A program made the position numbers and the translations under genes. Positions 16,580-25,703 of a DNA stretch of 34,485 nt are shown piece after piece. Source of the stretch: a virus; the IMG/VR virus record IMGVR_UViG_3300023179_003795, positions 64,001-98,485 of that record; one strand, 5' to 3'. The notes under the pieces are model-generated. The model did not search any database. It had not been told where the DNA came from and was given only the letters and a program-made list of their open reading frames with translations. Each line of letters starts with the position of its first letter. The stretch's first letter is position 1.

Positions 16580-19219
16580 TTAGTTTATTTCGTTATATAT
16601 AAAATCCCTTAATTTCCAATATTGATTACAAAAGAAGTAATAATTTATTGTCCCATTTTCATATGGATTATTTATTTGTGTATGTTCAACAATGTTAAAC
16701 ATTTCATCTGTTATTGGGTAAAGCATTAAGTCCATTTCTGTTAATTTAGGTGCGTTAAATCCACCACTATTTGTATCAAAAATATCTTTTCCAGGTCCAA
16801 CAGGGTAATAAACCGTGTCATATTTAGTGGCTTCAAATGTAGGTAAATACATATTACCAATAATTAAAGGAAATAAATTACCTGTTGGTATTTTATAAAA
16901 ACCTATATTTCCATTTTGTAATCTAAAACTCATACGATTATTTAATCTTTCAGTATAAAAATTAAAATACACAATATCATTATCTTGGAAATAATAATTA
17001 AAATCTAAATTCCACGATCTACCCTCATCAAGCCATTTATAATCATCAGTAGCGGTAACATCCTGTGAATCTTGATATATTTTTATATTCTGACCATTTC
17101 TATACACCACAATTTCCATGTGGTATTTAGCATAAAAAGGTAAAGATTCTTGCCAACCTTGTAATTCTATATTACCTTTAATTTTATAATTACCACCATT
17201 TCCGGTGTTTATTTGAAAGTGGCTATTTGTTGTACCGTCACCACCCCAAGTTCCAATATCCGGATTTTTATTATCCGATACAAAATCAAAACCTCCGTTA
17301 GGTGCTGCGGTTCTACCAATATTACCAAAAGGGTAATAACCAGTATTTAAATCATATAATTCATAACTATTTGGAGTATACCCATAAGGCCCATCATCGT
17401 CTAATGGTAACACATTCGGTCCTAAAGCACTTTTAGTTGAGTTAATACCTGTTGTTGTTATAGTAGTGATAAGTTGTGTATCACCCGATAATGGTTTTGT
17501 TGAATAACAATTTGGCATTGGAGCATATCTAGCCCTTTTTAATGTATCACTATACGATATTGTCCCACCACTTAAACCATTATTTTCAACATTTAAAGCC
17601 GAATAATAACCATACTTTGTCCATTGACTTGCTATTGTATAAATATTACTTCTCCTATTTGTATAATCCCAATTTAATTCAGCACCATTCCTATACTTTG
17701 TTCCAGCATCTTCTTTTGGATAAGGATAATAATTAGTATTAATTGGGTTATAATACCCATTTGGGAATGGTGACGCTGGATAGTATTGAGCGTTATATTT
17801 AATATTAAATCTATTAACTGTCGTTATACCAGTTGAACCGTCATAACCTATTTGTTCCACAAAATCAGCGTTATTATTTAAGTTAAAGCCTATACCTGAT
17901 GCTCTTGAATAAGTTTTACCATCATTCATATTAACATTAACATTATTATTAATATATATCATTAAACAATAAGGTGTTCTTGTAAAAATACCTGTTGGGT
18001 TCTTAGTAAAATCATCATTTGTTTTATACCAATTACCTTCTTCATCAATATTATATCTATCCCACTTACAAGGTATTGCAGCATAAAATGTTCCATCAGG
18101 TGCAACATCAGCCGAAACATCAGGATCGGTATCATCTGTTCCATCCAATAAAAATGCTACTTTACCACCCATATTTTGTTTAGTTGTCGCATCACTCATA
18201 TTATTTATTGTATATGTTGGTGTCGCAGAATTAAAAACTGACCTGTCAGCGTAAAATGAACCAATAATGTAATTACAAGGTTGGTATCTATAATCTAATT
18301 TATAATCATATCTATTTATACCTATTTCACATATATCAAAATCACCAAAAAATGATTTAATCTGAACATCTGTTGATCTTGATATTAAAACACCTGCCGT
18401 GTTATCAACACCACTACCATCATTAGGTATTTGTTTTTGTATTACCGATATAGTATCACCGGCTTGATTTTTTAAGTTTGTTCCTCCACCCAAAGCAGTT
18501 GCGGTTGCTCCGGTTATAACCGTTACCACAGTCCCACCTTCACCTATTTGTGTTATATTACCCAAAGAAACTGATTGTCCGGTAGTATTACCTGTGACAG
18601 GATCACCACTATTAGCACTTATTGGAGAACCATTTAATCTTTGATCCTTTTTAAAGTTTTTCTTATCTTTATTTCCTGTCGCTAATTGTTGAACTGGTGT
18701 TGTACTCAATGAACCCGCATCGGTACTATCAAAATTCATTAATAAACCACCCTTACCTAATGGAATACCTAAAATAGTATAATCACCATTTTGATTGGTT
18801 GATGTTACAAATTTAAAATATTTTTTATATACATACTCCAACGCTGAATTAGCCATTACTTCATCCTCACTTGGAAATCCACCAACAGGATAATGATTTT
18901 TATTAACCTTATATTTTGGTAATAAAGGGTATTTATTACCCATAATATCATTATATATAGAACTAATAGTTATATCGTTTTTATCGGTATCATCTAATGG
19001 TAATACATAACCAACTTTAACATTTTCCATTGGGAAATTATTACTATCAACAATTCTACCTATAATAATACCCCAATCCCCACAAGGGTTAGGATACGCA
19101 TCCGTTCCATAAATGCTTAAAGTTAAAATATCAAGCACATCAAAATCTTGTTGGATATTTACTTTTAAGTATTGATTTTGCTCAGGAAGTATTTTAGTTT
19201 TAATTCTATATTTATTCAT
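16580..19219 (-). CDS. virion protein with N-terminal transthyretin-like domain
   Basis: An 879-residue protein, first gene of the leftward structural operon. After an N-terminal leader (MNKYRIKTKILPEQNQYLKV), residues ~48-160 resemble a carboxypeptidase-regulatory / CNA-B-like fold: GIIIGRIVDSNNFPMENVKV at the start and FVTSTNQNGDYTILGIPLGK at the end, with a long loop in between. Two further, weaker Ig-like stretches follow (for example GGKVAFLLDGTDDTDPDVSA). The rest is Asn/Tyr/Gly-rich and unrecognised. The size and the gene order beside gp25/gp6 suggest a major baseplate component. Its start is divergent from gp25 across a 55-base gap. Confidence 0.6.
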   Translation of the reverse strand: MNKYRIKTKILPEQNQYLKVNIQQDFDVLDILTLSIYGTDAYPNPCGDWGIIIGRIVDSNNFPMENVKVGYVLPLDDTDKNDITISSIYNDIMGNKYPLLPKYKVNKNHYPVGGFPSEDEVMANSALEYVYKKYFKFVTSTNQNGDYTILGIPLGKGGLLMNFDSTDAGSLSTTPVQQLATGNKDKKNFKKDQRLNGSPISANSGDPVTGNTTGQSVSLGNITQIGEGGTVVTVITGATATALGGGTNLKNQAGDTISVIQKQIPNDGSGVDNTAGVLISRSTDVQIKSFFGDFDICEIGINRYDYKLDYRYQPCNYIIGSFYADRSVFNSATPTYTINNMSDATTKQNMGGKVAFLLDGTDDTDPDVSADVAPDGTFYAAIPCKWDRYNIDEEGNWYKTNDDFTKNPTGIFTRTPYCLMIYINNNVNVNMNDGKTYSRASGIGFNLNNNADFVEQIGYDGSTGITTVNRFNIKYNAQYYPASPFPNGYYNPINTNYYPYPKEDAGTKYRNGAELNWDYTNRRSNIYTIASQWTKYGYYSALNVENNGLSGGTISYSDTLKRARYAPMPNCYSTKPLSGDTQLITTITTTGINSTKSALGPNVLPLDDDGPYGYTPNSYELYDLNTGYYPFGNIGRTAAPNGGFDFVSDNKNPDIGTWGGDGTTNSHFQINTGNGGNYKIKGNIELQGWQESLPFYAKYHMEIVVYRNGQNIKIYQDSQDVTATDDYKWLDEGRSWNLDFNYYFQDNDIVYFNFYTERLNNRMSFRLQNGNIGFYKIPTGNLFPLIIGNMYLPTFEATKYDTVYYPVGPGKDIFDTNSGGFNAPKLTEMDLMLYPITDEMFNIVEHTQINNPYENGTINYYFFCNQYWKLRDFIYNEIN

Positions 19220-19274
19220 TTATATAATAAATAAATGATTTTCAAAAATTCTAAAGTAATCTATTTATTTAAAT
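19220..19274. promoter_or_regulatory. divergent control region between the two structural operons
   Basis: This 55-base, almost entirely A/T gap must hold the initiation signals for both the leftward eight-gene operon and the rightward gp25-gp6 pair. TATTTATT lies 5 bases before the gp25 ATG (19262-19269). On the other strand the same octamer lies 6 bases before the 879-residue gene's ATG. I see no convincing TTTG/TAnnTTTG promoter pair here, so late phage-specific recognition is possible. Confidence 0.4.
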
Positions 19275-19649
19275 ATGGCTAGTATTGGTATATTTTTTCC
19301 ATTCACAGAAAGTGATACTGAATTTGTTAAACAAACAACAACAACTAATGATGAAATACGTTCATCATTGACACATTTATTATTAACTAATAAAGGTGAA
19401 AGATATTATTTACCTGATTTTGGAACAAATCTTAGGAATTTTATTTTTAACCCAAATGATAATACCACTTATGATGCAATGAAAGAAGAAGTAAAAACTG
19501 CGGTTACAAAATACTTCCCACAATTACAAATAACCGATATAATAATAAACATAGATTCAAATAACGAAAGAAAAGCCAATCTTGAAATTAAATACATTAA
19601 TAATGGCTCAATATTTGGAAAACAAGATACAATTAATATTACACTATAA
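19275..19649 (+). CDS. baseplate wedge protein, gp25/GPW family
   Basis: A 124-residue protein of the gp25-like lysozyme-fold baseplate family (GPW/gp25). The signature 'LLLTNKGERYYLPDFGTNLRNFIF' region (residues ~35-58, with GER and PDFG) is diagnostic. The C-terminal strand IKYINNGSIFGKQDTINITL fits the family. In contractile tails this protein joins the sheath to the wedge formed by gp6 and gp7. The length is as usual (110-140). Its stop overlaps the gp6-like start by one base (TAATG), the common gp25-gp6 gene pair. Confidence 0.9.
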   Translation: MASIGIFFPFTESDTEFVKQTTTTNDEIRSSLTHLLLTNKGERYYLPDFGTNLRNFIFNPNDNTTYDAMKEEVKTAVTKYFPQLQITDIIINIDSNNERKANLEIKYINNGSIFGKQDTINITL

Positions 19650-21451
19650 TGGCAGAAAGAAAAATATCATACGCAGAACGTGAATTTACAGGTTTAAGAA
19701 ATGAACTTATTGGTTATGTTCAAACATATTATCCAGATTTAATTACCAACTTTGGTGACGCTGGTTTATTCTCCGTATTGGTAGATATCAACGCAGCGGT
19801 TGCAGATAACTTAAACTTCCACATTGATAGAAGTATCCAAGAAACCTATTTACAATTCGCACAACAAACTAATTCAATCTATAACATAGCAAGAACCTAT
19901 GGATTGAAAATACCTGGTAATAGACCCTCAGTTGCTGTATGTCAATTCAGTATTAATGTTCCTGTTGATGGTGATAAAGAAGATGTGAATTATTTAGGTA
20001 TCCTTAAAGCAGGTACTAAAATTAGTGGTGGTGGTCAAGTATTTGAAACCTTAACTGATATTGATTTTTCTTCAACAATCAACTCAAATGGTTATCAAAA
20101 TAGATTAAAATTGCCAATATTTGATGCAAATAATAGAGTTGTTTCATATCAAATTATTAAAACTGAGGTTGTTGTTAATGGTGAAACAAGAACACTTAGA
20201 CAAATCGTAAATACAAATAATGTTAAACCATTCTATCAAATTATTCTACCTGAAAGAAATGTTCTTTCTATTAGTTCAATTGTAGTTCAAGATGGAACAG
20301 CGATTACTACAATACCTGAAGATTCGGTATTTTTTGATGATAATAAAAGATGGTTTGAGGTGGATGCTTTAGCACAACAAAGAGTTTATATTGATGATCC
20401 TAACCTACCTGTTGTAGATGGAATTAGACAAGGTAAATGGACTAAAACAAATAAGAAGTTTATTACTGAATATACACCAGAAAACTTTATGGTTATTACT
20501 TTTGGTGGTTCTGAAACAGATAATGACGCAATCACACAATTCACATTAAATGAGTTTAATATTGATTATAATGAATTAACTAATAACCCTGTTTTAGGTT
20601 TAGCACCAAAAGCAAATACAACAATATTTGTTAAATATAGAGTTGGTGGAGGACAACAATCAATCCTTAACCCTAACACCCTTACAAGAATTACATCCTC
20701 TAATCTTGTTGTTACAGGTCCAAATTCAACAATTAATACAGCAGTTATCAATTCATTGAGAGCGACAAATGTTACTTCTTCATTAGGTGGAGCAAATCAA
20801 CCTACAATAGAAGAATCGAGAAATTATATTGGGTTTAATTTTGCGTCACAAGAAAGATGTGTTACGCTTGAAGATTATGAGTCACAAATATTTAAAATGC
20901 CGGGTAAGTTTGGAGCACCTTCTAAAGTAAGTGTTACTAAAGCAGGTAATAAGATAAATGTAAATATCCTTACTACTGACGTAAATGGTAATTTAACAAG
21001 TGATATTAACTCTAATATTGCGAATAATATTTCAACTTACTTATCACAATATAGAATGATAAATGATTACGTTGTGGTTCAACCAGCCCAAGTAGTAAAT
21101 ATTGGTTTTGTCTTAGATATTCAATATAATAAACAATACTCACCAACCGATTTATCAATAGCGGTTGTAACAAACATATCAAATATTTTTGATAAGTCTA
21201 AACTTGCTTTAGGTGATGATGTTTTTTTAGGGACTGTTAAAAATGCTATTATGAATACACCGGGTGTGTTAAACTTAACATCACTTAAAGTATATAATAA
21301 AGTAGGTGGTATTTATTCACAAAACACATCAGTTCAAACTGTGGCTTCTGATGGTGAAATACAAATAACAGAAGAGGTAATACTTGCAGATGATAATCAA
21401 ATCTTACAAATATTAAACCCTTCTATTGATATTGTAGTTAGATTGAAATAA
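19649..21451 (+). CDS. baseplate wedge protein, gp6 / baseplate J-like
   Basis: A 600-residue protein. The N-terminus (SYAEREFTGLRNELIGYVQT, YYPDLITNFGDAGLFSVLVD, then NLNFHIDRSIQETYL) is typical of T4 gp6 and gpJ-like wedge proteins, whose helical N-terminal core dimerises around the hub. The later 'VTLEDYESQIFKMPGKFGAPSKVSV' section (~400) matches the J-family motif. Length is close to T4 gp6 (660). It is coupled to gp25 by a one-base overlap. Its stop directly abuts the convergent nucleotidyltransferase-like gene, with no strong terminator between them. Confidence 0.85.
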   Translation: MAERKISYAEREFTGLRNELIGYVQTYYPDLITNFGDAGLFSVLVDINAAVADNLNFHIDRSIQETYLQFAQQTNSIYNIARTYGLKIPGNRPSVAVCQFSINVPVDGDKEDVNYLGILKAGTKISGGGQVFETLTDIDFSSTINSNGYQNRLKLPIFDANNRVVSYQIIKTEVVVNGETRTLRQIVNTNNVKPFYQIILPERNVLSISSIVVQDGTAITTIPEDSVFFDDNKRWFEVDALAQQRVYIDDPNLPVVDGIRQGKWTKTNKKFITEYTPENFMVITFGGSETDNDAITQFTLNEFNIDYNELTNNPVLGLAPKANTTIFVKYRVGGGQQSILNPNTLTRITSSNLVVTGPNSTINTAVINSLRATNVTSSLGGANQPTIEESRNYIGFNFASQERCVTLEDYESQIFKMPGKFGAPSKVSVTKAGNKINVNILTTDVNGNLTSDINSNIANNISTYLSQYRMINDYVVVQPAQVVNIGFVLDIQYNKQYSPTDLSIAVVTNISNIFDKSKLALGDDVFLGTVKNAIMNTPGVLNLTSLKVYNKVGGIYSQNTSVQTVASDGEIQITEEVILADDNQILQILNPSIDIVVRLK

Positions 21452-22630
21452 TTAGTACATTGTTAATGTAACATCATTAATTTCCTGTTCAGTCACTTTA
21501 GATAAAAATATTAAAGCGTCTTTTTGTGCTTCTTTAGAAATCTTATATCCTTTTTTAGTATATTTAACAATCCTATCCAATAAAGAAGCCGGTGATTTTA
21601 ACCCTTTATTTATGACTAATCTTTTAGATTTAGCGTCAACAAAAAATTTATCATTATGCATTAATTTTTTATTTTTTAAATCCACACCACACATAACACA
21701 AGTGAAGTCAAACTGATTGATTATTGTATCAACACCACCAAAAGTATATCTTGATGGGTTAATAAATTGATATTTTTTATTGTTAATAGTATATGTTATA
21801 GCATTGGTAGTTGAATATTTACTATGACTAATATAATTAAAAACATCATCATTGGATTGGTTTTTCTTTGTTCTATATAAAACATCCATATTACTAATAA
21901 CCTGTTTATAATCGTTTTCATTTGAAAACCATACATCAAAATCATTTATTTTTTCCTTTAATATAATAGATGTTAAAGCACCACCAGCTATTATTGCGTT
22001 ATTATTAACTAATATATCTAACACACTAATATCTGAAATACTATCTATTAGTTTTGACACTATTTCTAAATTATAATGATTCCTTAATATCTCACCATCT
22101 AAATTAATTAAATCAAATATGTTGGAACTATAAGCACAATCCGATCTATCCCAAACCGTTAAATATTTTTGATTGTTTAATTGAACAACAAATTTATTAA
22201 ATTGACTTGTGTATGGTAATTTTTTAGAAAAAACCAAAAAGAAAATATCACCATCCTTCTCATATCTATCCCAAATACTAATATCATCAGAAGCAATACA
22301 CCATTTACTTCCCTTACCGTATAATTTCATAGCATCCGAATTATGAATTCTTTTCACTAAAAAATCTTCATTTTCATAAATTGTTGTAGAACCATTATTT
22401 TTAATAATTTCTTCTTTTTCCGTTTCAGATTCTAAACTATCCACATATGATATAAAATTATCTACGGATTTAAAGTTAAAAATATTACGATATTCGATTG
22501 GTATTTTATCATTTAATCTTTTATGTTTATTACACATAAAAACAAATGAAGGGTGTAAACTACTACCATCATAACAGTTTTTTAACCATTTCTTGTATTT
22601 TGAGTCAATTTGTAAAGAAAGTATATCCAT
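21452..22630 (-). CDS. nucleotidyltransferase-like protein fused to a 'KWC' domain
   Basis: A 392-residue fusion. The N-terminal half (~84-165) has the pattern MKLYGKGSKWCIASDD, a 'FFLVFSKK' strand and LTVWDRSDC, a phage-associated domain of unknown role. The C-terminal half resembles the head domain of the poly(A) polymerase / CCA-adding nucleotidyltransferases: IIAGGALTSIILKEKINDFD with Gly216-Gly217 and the metal-binding pair Asp230/Asp232, FDFTCVMCGVDLKN (~307-320) in place of the 'RDFTINALAYD' motif, and SLLDRIVKYTKKGYKI (~349-364) like the following RNA-contact helix. If active it would add nucleotides to RNA or another acceptor. It lies 2 bases after a tiny exported protein gene and ends head-on against gp6. 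Confidence 0.55.
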   Translation of the reverse strand: MDILSLQIDSKYKKWLKNCYDGSSLHPSFVFMCNKHKRLNDKIPIEYRNIFNFKSVDNFISYVDSLESETEKEEIIKNNGSTTIYENEDFLVKRIHNSDAMKLYGKGSKWCIASDDISIWDRYEKDGDIFFLVFSKKLPYTSQFNKFVVQLNNQKYLTVWDRSDCAYSSNIFDLINLDGEILRNHYNLEIVSKLIDSISDISVLDILVNNNAIIAGGALTSIILKEKINDFDVWFSNENDYKQVISNMDVLYRTKKNQSNDDVFNYISHSKYSTTNAITYTINNKKYQFINPSRYTFGGVDTIINQFDFTCVMCGVDLKNKKLMHNDKFFVDAKSKRLVINKGLKSPASLLDRIVKYTKKGYKISKEAQKDALIFLSKVTEQEINDVTLTMY

Positions 22631-22632
22631 AT

Positions 22633-22800
22633 TTATTTTTTATTATTATAATATAAAGTATCATTAATATTATATTCAGTTGTAGTGAATACCGTGTATT
22701 TAAGTGTGTCATTGCAAGCAGTATATCTATAATAACTACCACAATTTTCTTTGCTCTGTATGACAAAGAATAATATTGAACCGAATAATATTGTTTTCAT
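22633..22800 (-). CDS. small putative exported protein (55 aa)
   Basis: An ATG at 22800 opens 55 codons ending in TAA at 22633-22635, two bases before the nucleotidyltransferase-like start. The N-terminus MKTILFGSILFFVIQSKENC is a basic start plus hydrophobic core, compatible with a signal peptide or a single membrane anchor; a Cys at residue 20 could mark a lipoprotein, though no classical lipobox is clear. The remainder is polar and Tyr/Asn/Thr-rich, with one more Cys. The perfect fit of the frame between the divergent control region and the next start argues that it is real. Function unknown; small exported phage proteins often alter host surfaces. Confidence 0.5.
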   Translation of the reverse strand: MKTILFGSILFFVIQSKENCGSYYRYTACNDTLKYTVFTTTEYNINDTLYYNNKK

Positions 22801-22878
22801 ATTTTAATGATAAGAAAACATATTCAAAAAAACAAATTATTTATTTATTACCCTAAGAATCAATATTTTAAAAATAAA

Positions 22879-22910
22879 TTTGGTAATTACAAATAAAGAT
22901 ATTATATTTG
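22879..22910 (+). promoter_or_regulatory. Bacteroidota-type promoter, TTTG-20-TATATTTG
   Basis: TTTG at 22879-22882 and TATATTTG at 22903-22910, separated by 20 bases, match the known Bacteroidota housekeeping promoter (TTTG, about 19-21 bases, TAnnTTTG). The -7 box ends only 3 bases before the ATG at 22914, so the transcript should start at or next to the start codon and may be leaderless. Confidence 0.55.
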
Positions 22911-22913
22911 TAT

Positions 22914-23324
22914 ATGATTAATCAATTAGAAAACAACGACATAAAAACCTTTATTTTCGCAGGAAAGGCTATTTTCACGATAACTAATACCAATACAGGT
23001 AATCGTTTCACTTATAAAGTTCGTAAAGCGAAAGATAGTGATATTTACTTTGTATCAGTTTTAACTGGTTCTGATAATACCAATGACTATTCATTTATAG
23101 GGTATATCAAGAAAGGATTATTTTATTCAAGTAAAAAATCAAGAATTAGTAGTGAAGCAACATCATTCAAAGTTTTTAGTTGGTTTATTAATAATATTAA
23201 TAAAATACCTTCAATTGTTCAAGTCCTTCACGAAGGAAAATGTGGTAGATGTGGTAGAAAACTCACAACACCTGAATCAATTGAAAGGGGTATTGGACCT
23301 GAATGTGTTAGATTAATGCAATAA
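22914..23324 (+). CDS. DUF6011-like zinc-finger protein
   Basis: A 136-residue protein. The C-terminus CGRCGRKLTTPESIERGIGP followed by ECVRLM is the signature of the DUF6011 zinc-ribbon (C-x2-C, L-x-x-P-x-S, G-x-G-P-x-C), seen in phage and host proteins of unknown role. The N-terminal ~90 residues are beta-rich (TFIFAGKAIFTITNTNTGNR, then IYFVSVLTGSDN) and often accompany this zinc finger. I use the ATG at 22914; a TTG at 22908 lies within the -7 box and is unlikely to be the start. It is a single-gene unit between its own promoter and a strong bidirectional terminator, suggesting independent, probably early, expression. Confidence 0.75.
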   Translation: MINQLENNDIKTFIFAGKAIFTITNTNTGNRFTYKVRKAKDSDIYFVSVLTGSDNTNDYSFIGYIKKGLFYSSKKSRISSEATSFKVFSWFINNINKIPSIVQVLHEGKCGRCGRKLTTPESIERGIGPECVRLMQ

Positions 23325-23348
23325 AAAAGGTGGGTTTCCCCACCTTTT
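23325..23348. terminator. bidirectional intrinsic terminator
   Basis: A 10-bp stem, AAAAGGTGGG with CCCACCTTTT, around a 4-base loop, flanked by A- and T-tracts. It separates the convergent DUF6011 gene and the ribonucleotide reductase gene. It has nearly the same stem as the terminator at 675-700. Confidence 0.85.
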
Positions 23349-23354
23349 AATATA

Positions 23355-25622
23355 TTAAGAAGTTATTGAAGATTTCATTGCTTCCATTATGTCTGCTGGT
23401 ATTTCACATCCATTAGGTCCACTACAAGATACAGCCCCCATAGTATCCATATTAACATATTCAGGTTGTTTAATTGCTTCATTAAAATCAAAATCTCTTT
23501 GTTTTAATTCACGATTAATTCTAACCCATTTATGATATAAATGTAAATCTTTAATACATAATATCATTTCTTTAACATCACCTTTAAAGAATCTTTTAGC
23601 AAATTGTTTAGCTCTTCTAATCCAATCTTTCTTGATTAAAGCTTCAACTCTTGTTCCTTGTAATTTCAAATCTCTCTTATTTACATAATCACAAGCTTCC
23701 CATAAGTTACCATCAAAAGCGTGTAATCCATCAACAATTAAACCTGAAGCAAAGAAAGCTGCATCATCATATTTATCATATAAATCTTCACCCGATAATA
23801 CCGATGTAAATGGTGCTTGGTTGAAATCTTTATCACCTGTTAAAGGTAAGAATGATACTGCCGCGAATTCAAATCTATTGTTAAATAGATAATCTTCTAC
23901 CACATCATAATCAGAGTAATCTAATTCAACTGTATTAGAAACTGAATGTCTTAAATATGGTTGAACATTTCTTTCGTGATTTGTTCCATACTCAACCCAA
24001 TTGTTTTGGATTGTTTTAACCACTTCTAATTGATTCATACCAACTAAATCTTTCTTGAACTTAGCGTTCTTATTAGCAATTACTGGAATATATGCCACAT
24101 AATCTGTTTTATTAGTACTCCATACAGATTCTTCAATTAAATACGAATGTTCTTCATTTAAGTATTTACCAATACCTGATTGTTTATTGATTTGCATTAC
24201 CCTAAAGTATCTTGGTGCGTGATCTCCGTGACAACCTGAAGGTGATTTTAATAATACCGAAGCATTTCCTGATGGTTTAACACAAGTTGTTCTTGACGCT
24301 GGATTAATACCGATAATTTCAGCCAACTCTTGGTTTACTTTTTTAACTATCTCAGCACCTTTTCTTTGAATTTCAGGATTCATCATAATATGTGGGTTAG
24401 CCATCCAACCTGTAAATGAACAACCTAACAAAGCTTCTCTTCTAAAAATAGCTTCTGTCACTTCACCTAAGTATGGGAAATCAGCGTAACCTGCTTGTAA
24501 TGTTCCTAAGATAGCTAAAGACTCACAAGCTTCATAAAACTTTTCTTCTGTTGTGCACATACCACCATTACCTTCAGTTAAGTTACATCCTTGAAATCCA
24601 CTTAAACCTTCAATTTGAGGGTATAAACCAATTTCAACGCAAGGGTTTGTTACTTGATCTTCATCATCTACAAAATAAAAACCTGGCTCACCAAAATCTT
24701 TAATTGACGTAAATATCTTATTAAATTGTTCTTTTGTTGTGGTGTTTCTGTTGATTACCGCTGAATTATTAGATCTACCTCTTTGTGGATTTTCATAATA
24801 CCAATTACCAACCTTAGCATTCATCATTTCATCATCTTCAGGTGAGAATAAACAAATTGTAGCACTTCTTCTTACACCACCAGATAATACAGCATCCGCC
24901 ATATACATAATGAAGTCATAAGCCATAATAGGTTTCATCACATTAACACCTTGATTTAAGTTTCTTTCAATCAATTCTTCACATTTTAATAATGATTTTC
25001 TTAATCCTTCAGGACCAGGAGCCTTAAATCCACCACTAATCATAGAACCCGCAGGTCTAATTAAACTTAAATCAAATCTAATTTCGTACCCTTGATACTC
25101 AGGAAATGGTGTTTCTTTTCCTTCTTCCACATATGAAGATATTAAAATACCAAAAGTATCACTCCACCCTTCAATAGAATCAGGAACAACAAATGTTTTC
25201 GTTCCTTTAGTTCTTTTTACTAAATTAGGTAATTTACCTATGTGTTTATATTGAACCGAAAATCCAACACCACAACCACATAATAACAAATACATTATTT
25301 CTTGAAAACTTCTAACCCTATCAACATAAGTCGCTGTACAATTATATAACCTCGCATTGTGTTTCATAATTGGATCACCACCAAATTGTAACGCTCTTTG
25401 AGATCCCAATACTAACTTATCTTTATAAGCCCCTTCCGCTTTTTCAAATAATTCTACAAATCTTGGGTTACTTAAAAATTTAGCATACTTTGTTTTATGC
25501 ATGCTCATTACCCTGTTAACCGAATCTTCCCAAGTCTCAGTCCTATTTTCATCATCAATCCATCTCGAATAATCTAAATAATATTTTAAATCACTCGCCA
25601 ATTGAAGTCCATTTTTACTCAT
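23355..25622 (-). CDS. nrdJ: class II (adenosylcobalamin-dependent) ribonucleotide reductase
   Basis: A 755-residue monomeric reductase of the Lactobacillus RTPR type (about 739 aa), which makes deoxyribonucleotides with coenzyme B12 as radical source. Visible features: Cys95 in RLYNCTATYVDRV and Cys346 in FQGCNLTE as the expected reducing pair; Cys328 in NPCVEIG as the thiyl-radical cysteine with Glu330; LGTLQAGYADFP; a TTCVKPSGNASVLL loop (~445-458); and a C-terminal swinging pair Cys733 and Cys739 (CSGPNGC). No intein or frameshift. Being B12-dependent, it needs no oxygen and no separate small subunit, but does need host cobalamin. It is transcribed alone, after the terminator downstream of the helicase gene, and is likely an early gene that feeds phage DNA synthesis. 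Confidence 0.93.
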   Translation of the reverse strand: MSKNGLQLASDLKYYLDYSRWIDDENRTETWEDSVNRVMSMHKTKYAKFLSNPRFVELFEKAEGAYKDKLVLGSQRALQFGGDPIMKHNARLYNCTATYVDRVRSFQEIMYLLLCGCGVGFSVQYKHIGKLPNLVKRTKGTKTFVVPDSIEGWSDTFGILISSYVEEGKETPFPEYQGYEIRFDLSLIRPAGSMISGGFKAPGPEGLRKSLLKCEELIERNLNQGVNVMKPIMAYDFIMYMADAVLSGGVRRSATICLFSPEDDEMMNAKVGNWYYENPQRGRSNNSAVINRNTTTKEQFNKIFTSIKDFGEPGFYFVDDEDQVTNPCVEIGLYPQIEGLSGFQGCNLTEGNGGMCTTEEKFYEACESLAILGTLQAGYADFPYLGEVTEAIFRREALLGCSFTGWMANPHIMMNPEIQRKGAEIVKKVNQELAEIIGINPASRTTCVKPSGNASVLLKSPSGCHGDHAPRYFRVMQINKQSGIGKYLNEEHSYLIEESVWSTNKTDYVAYIPVIANKNAKFKKDLVGMNQLEVVKTIQNNWVEYGTNHERNVQPYLRHSVSNTVELDYSDYDVVEDYLFNNRFEFAAVSFLPLTGDKDFNQAPFTSVLSGEDLYDKYDDAAFFASGLIVDGLHAFDGNLWEACDYVNKRDLKLQGTRVEALIKKDWIRRAKQFAKRFFKGDVKEMILCIKDLHLYHKWVRINRELKQRDFDFNEAIKQPEYVNMDTMGAVSCSGPNGCEIPADIMEAMKSSITS

Positions 25623-25703
25623 TTTTTATATCTCTTTTTTAATTATTTTATTGTTTTTATAAATATGTAATTTTTTAGAAAAAATACAAGGTAAAATAAA
25701 AAA

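Noticed and set aside
21456-21470. Hairpin TACATT-GTT-AATGTA as a terminator between gp6 and the convergent gene
   Set aside because: Weak AT stem inside the coding end of the - strand gene, without a T-tract; no firm support.
22908-22913. TTG at 22908 as the start of the DUF6011 protein
   Set aside because: It lies inside the -7 promoter box, and an ATG follows two codons later.
6952-25665. TATAAATA on the + strand at 6952, 10646 and 25658 as T4-type late promoters
   Set aside because: The neighbouring genes read leftward, so in promoter direction the sequence is TATTTATA; a T4-like late promoter would point the wrong way. Kept only as a start-proximal octamer.
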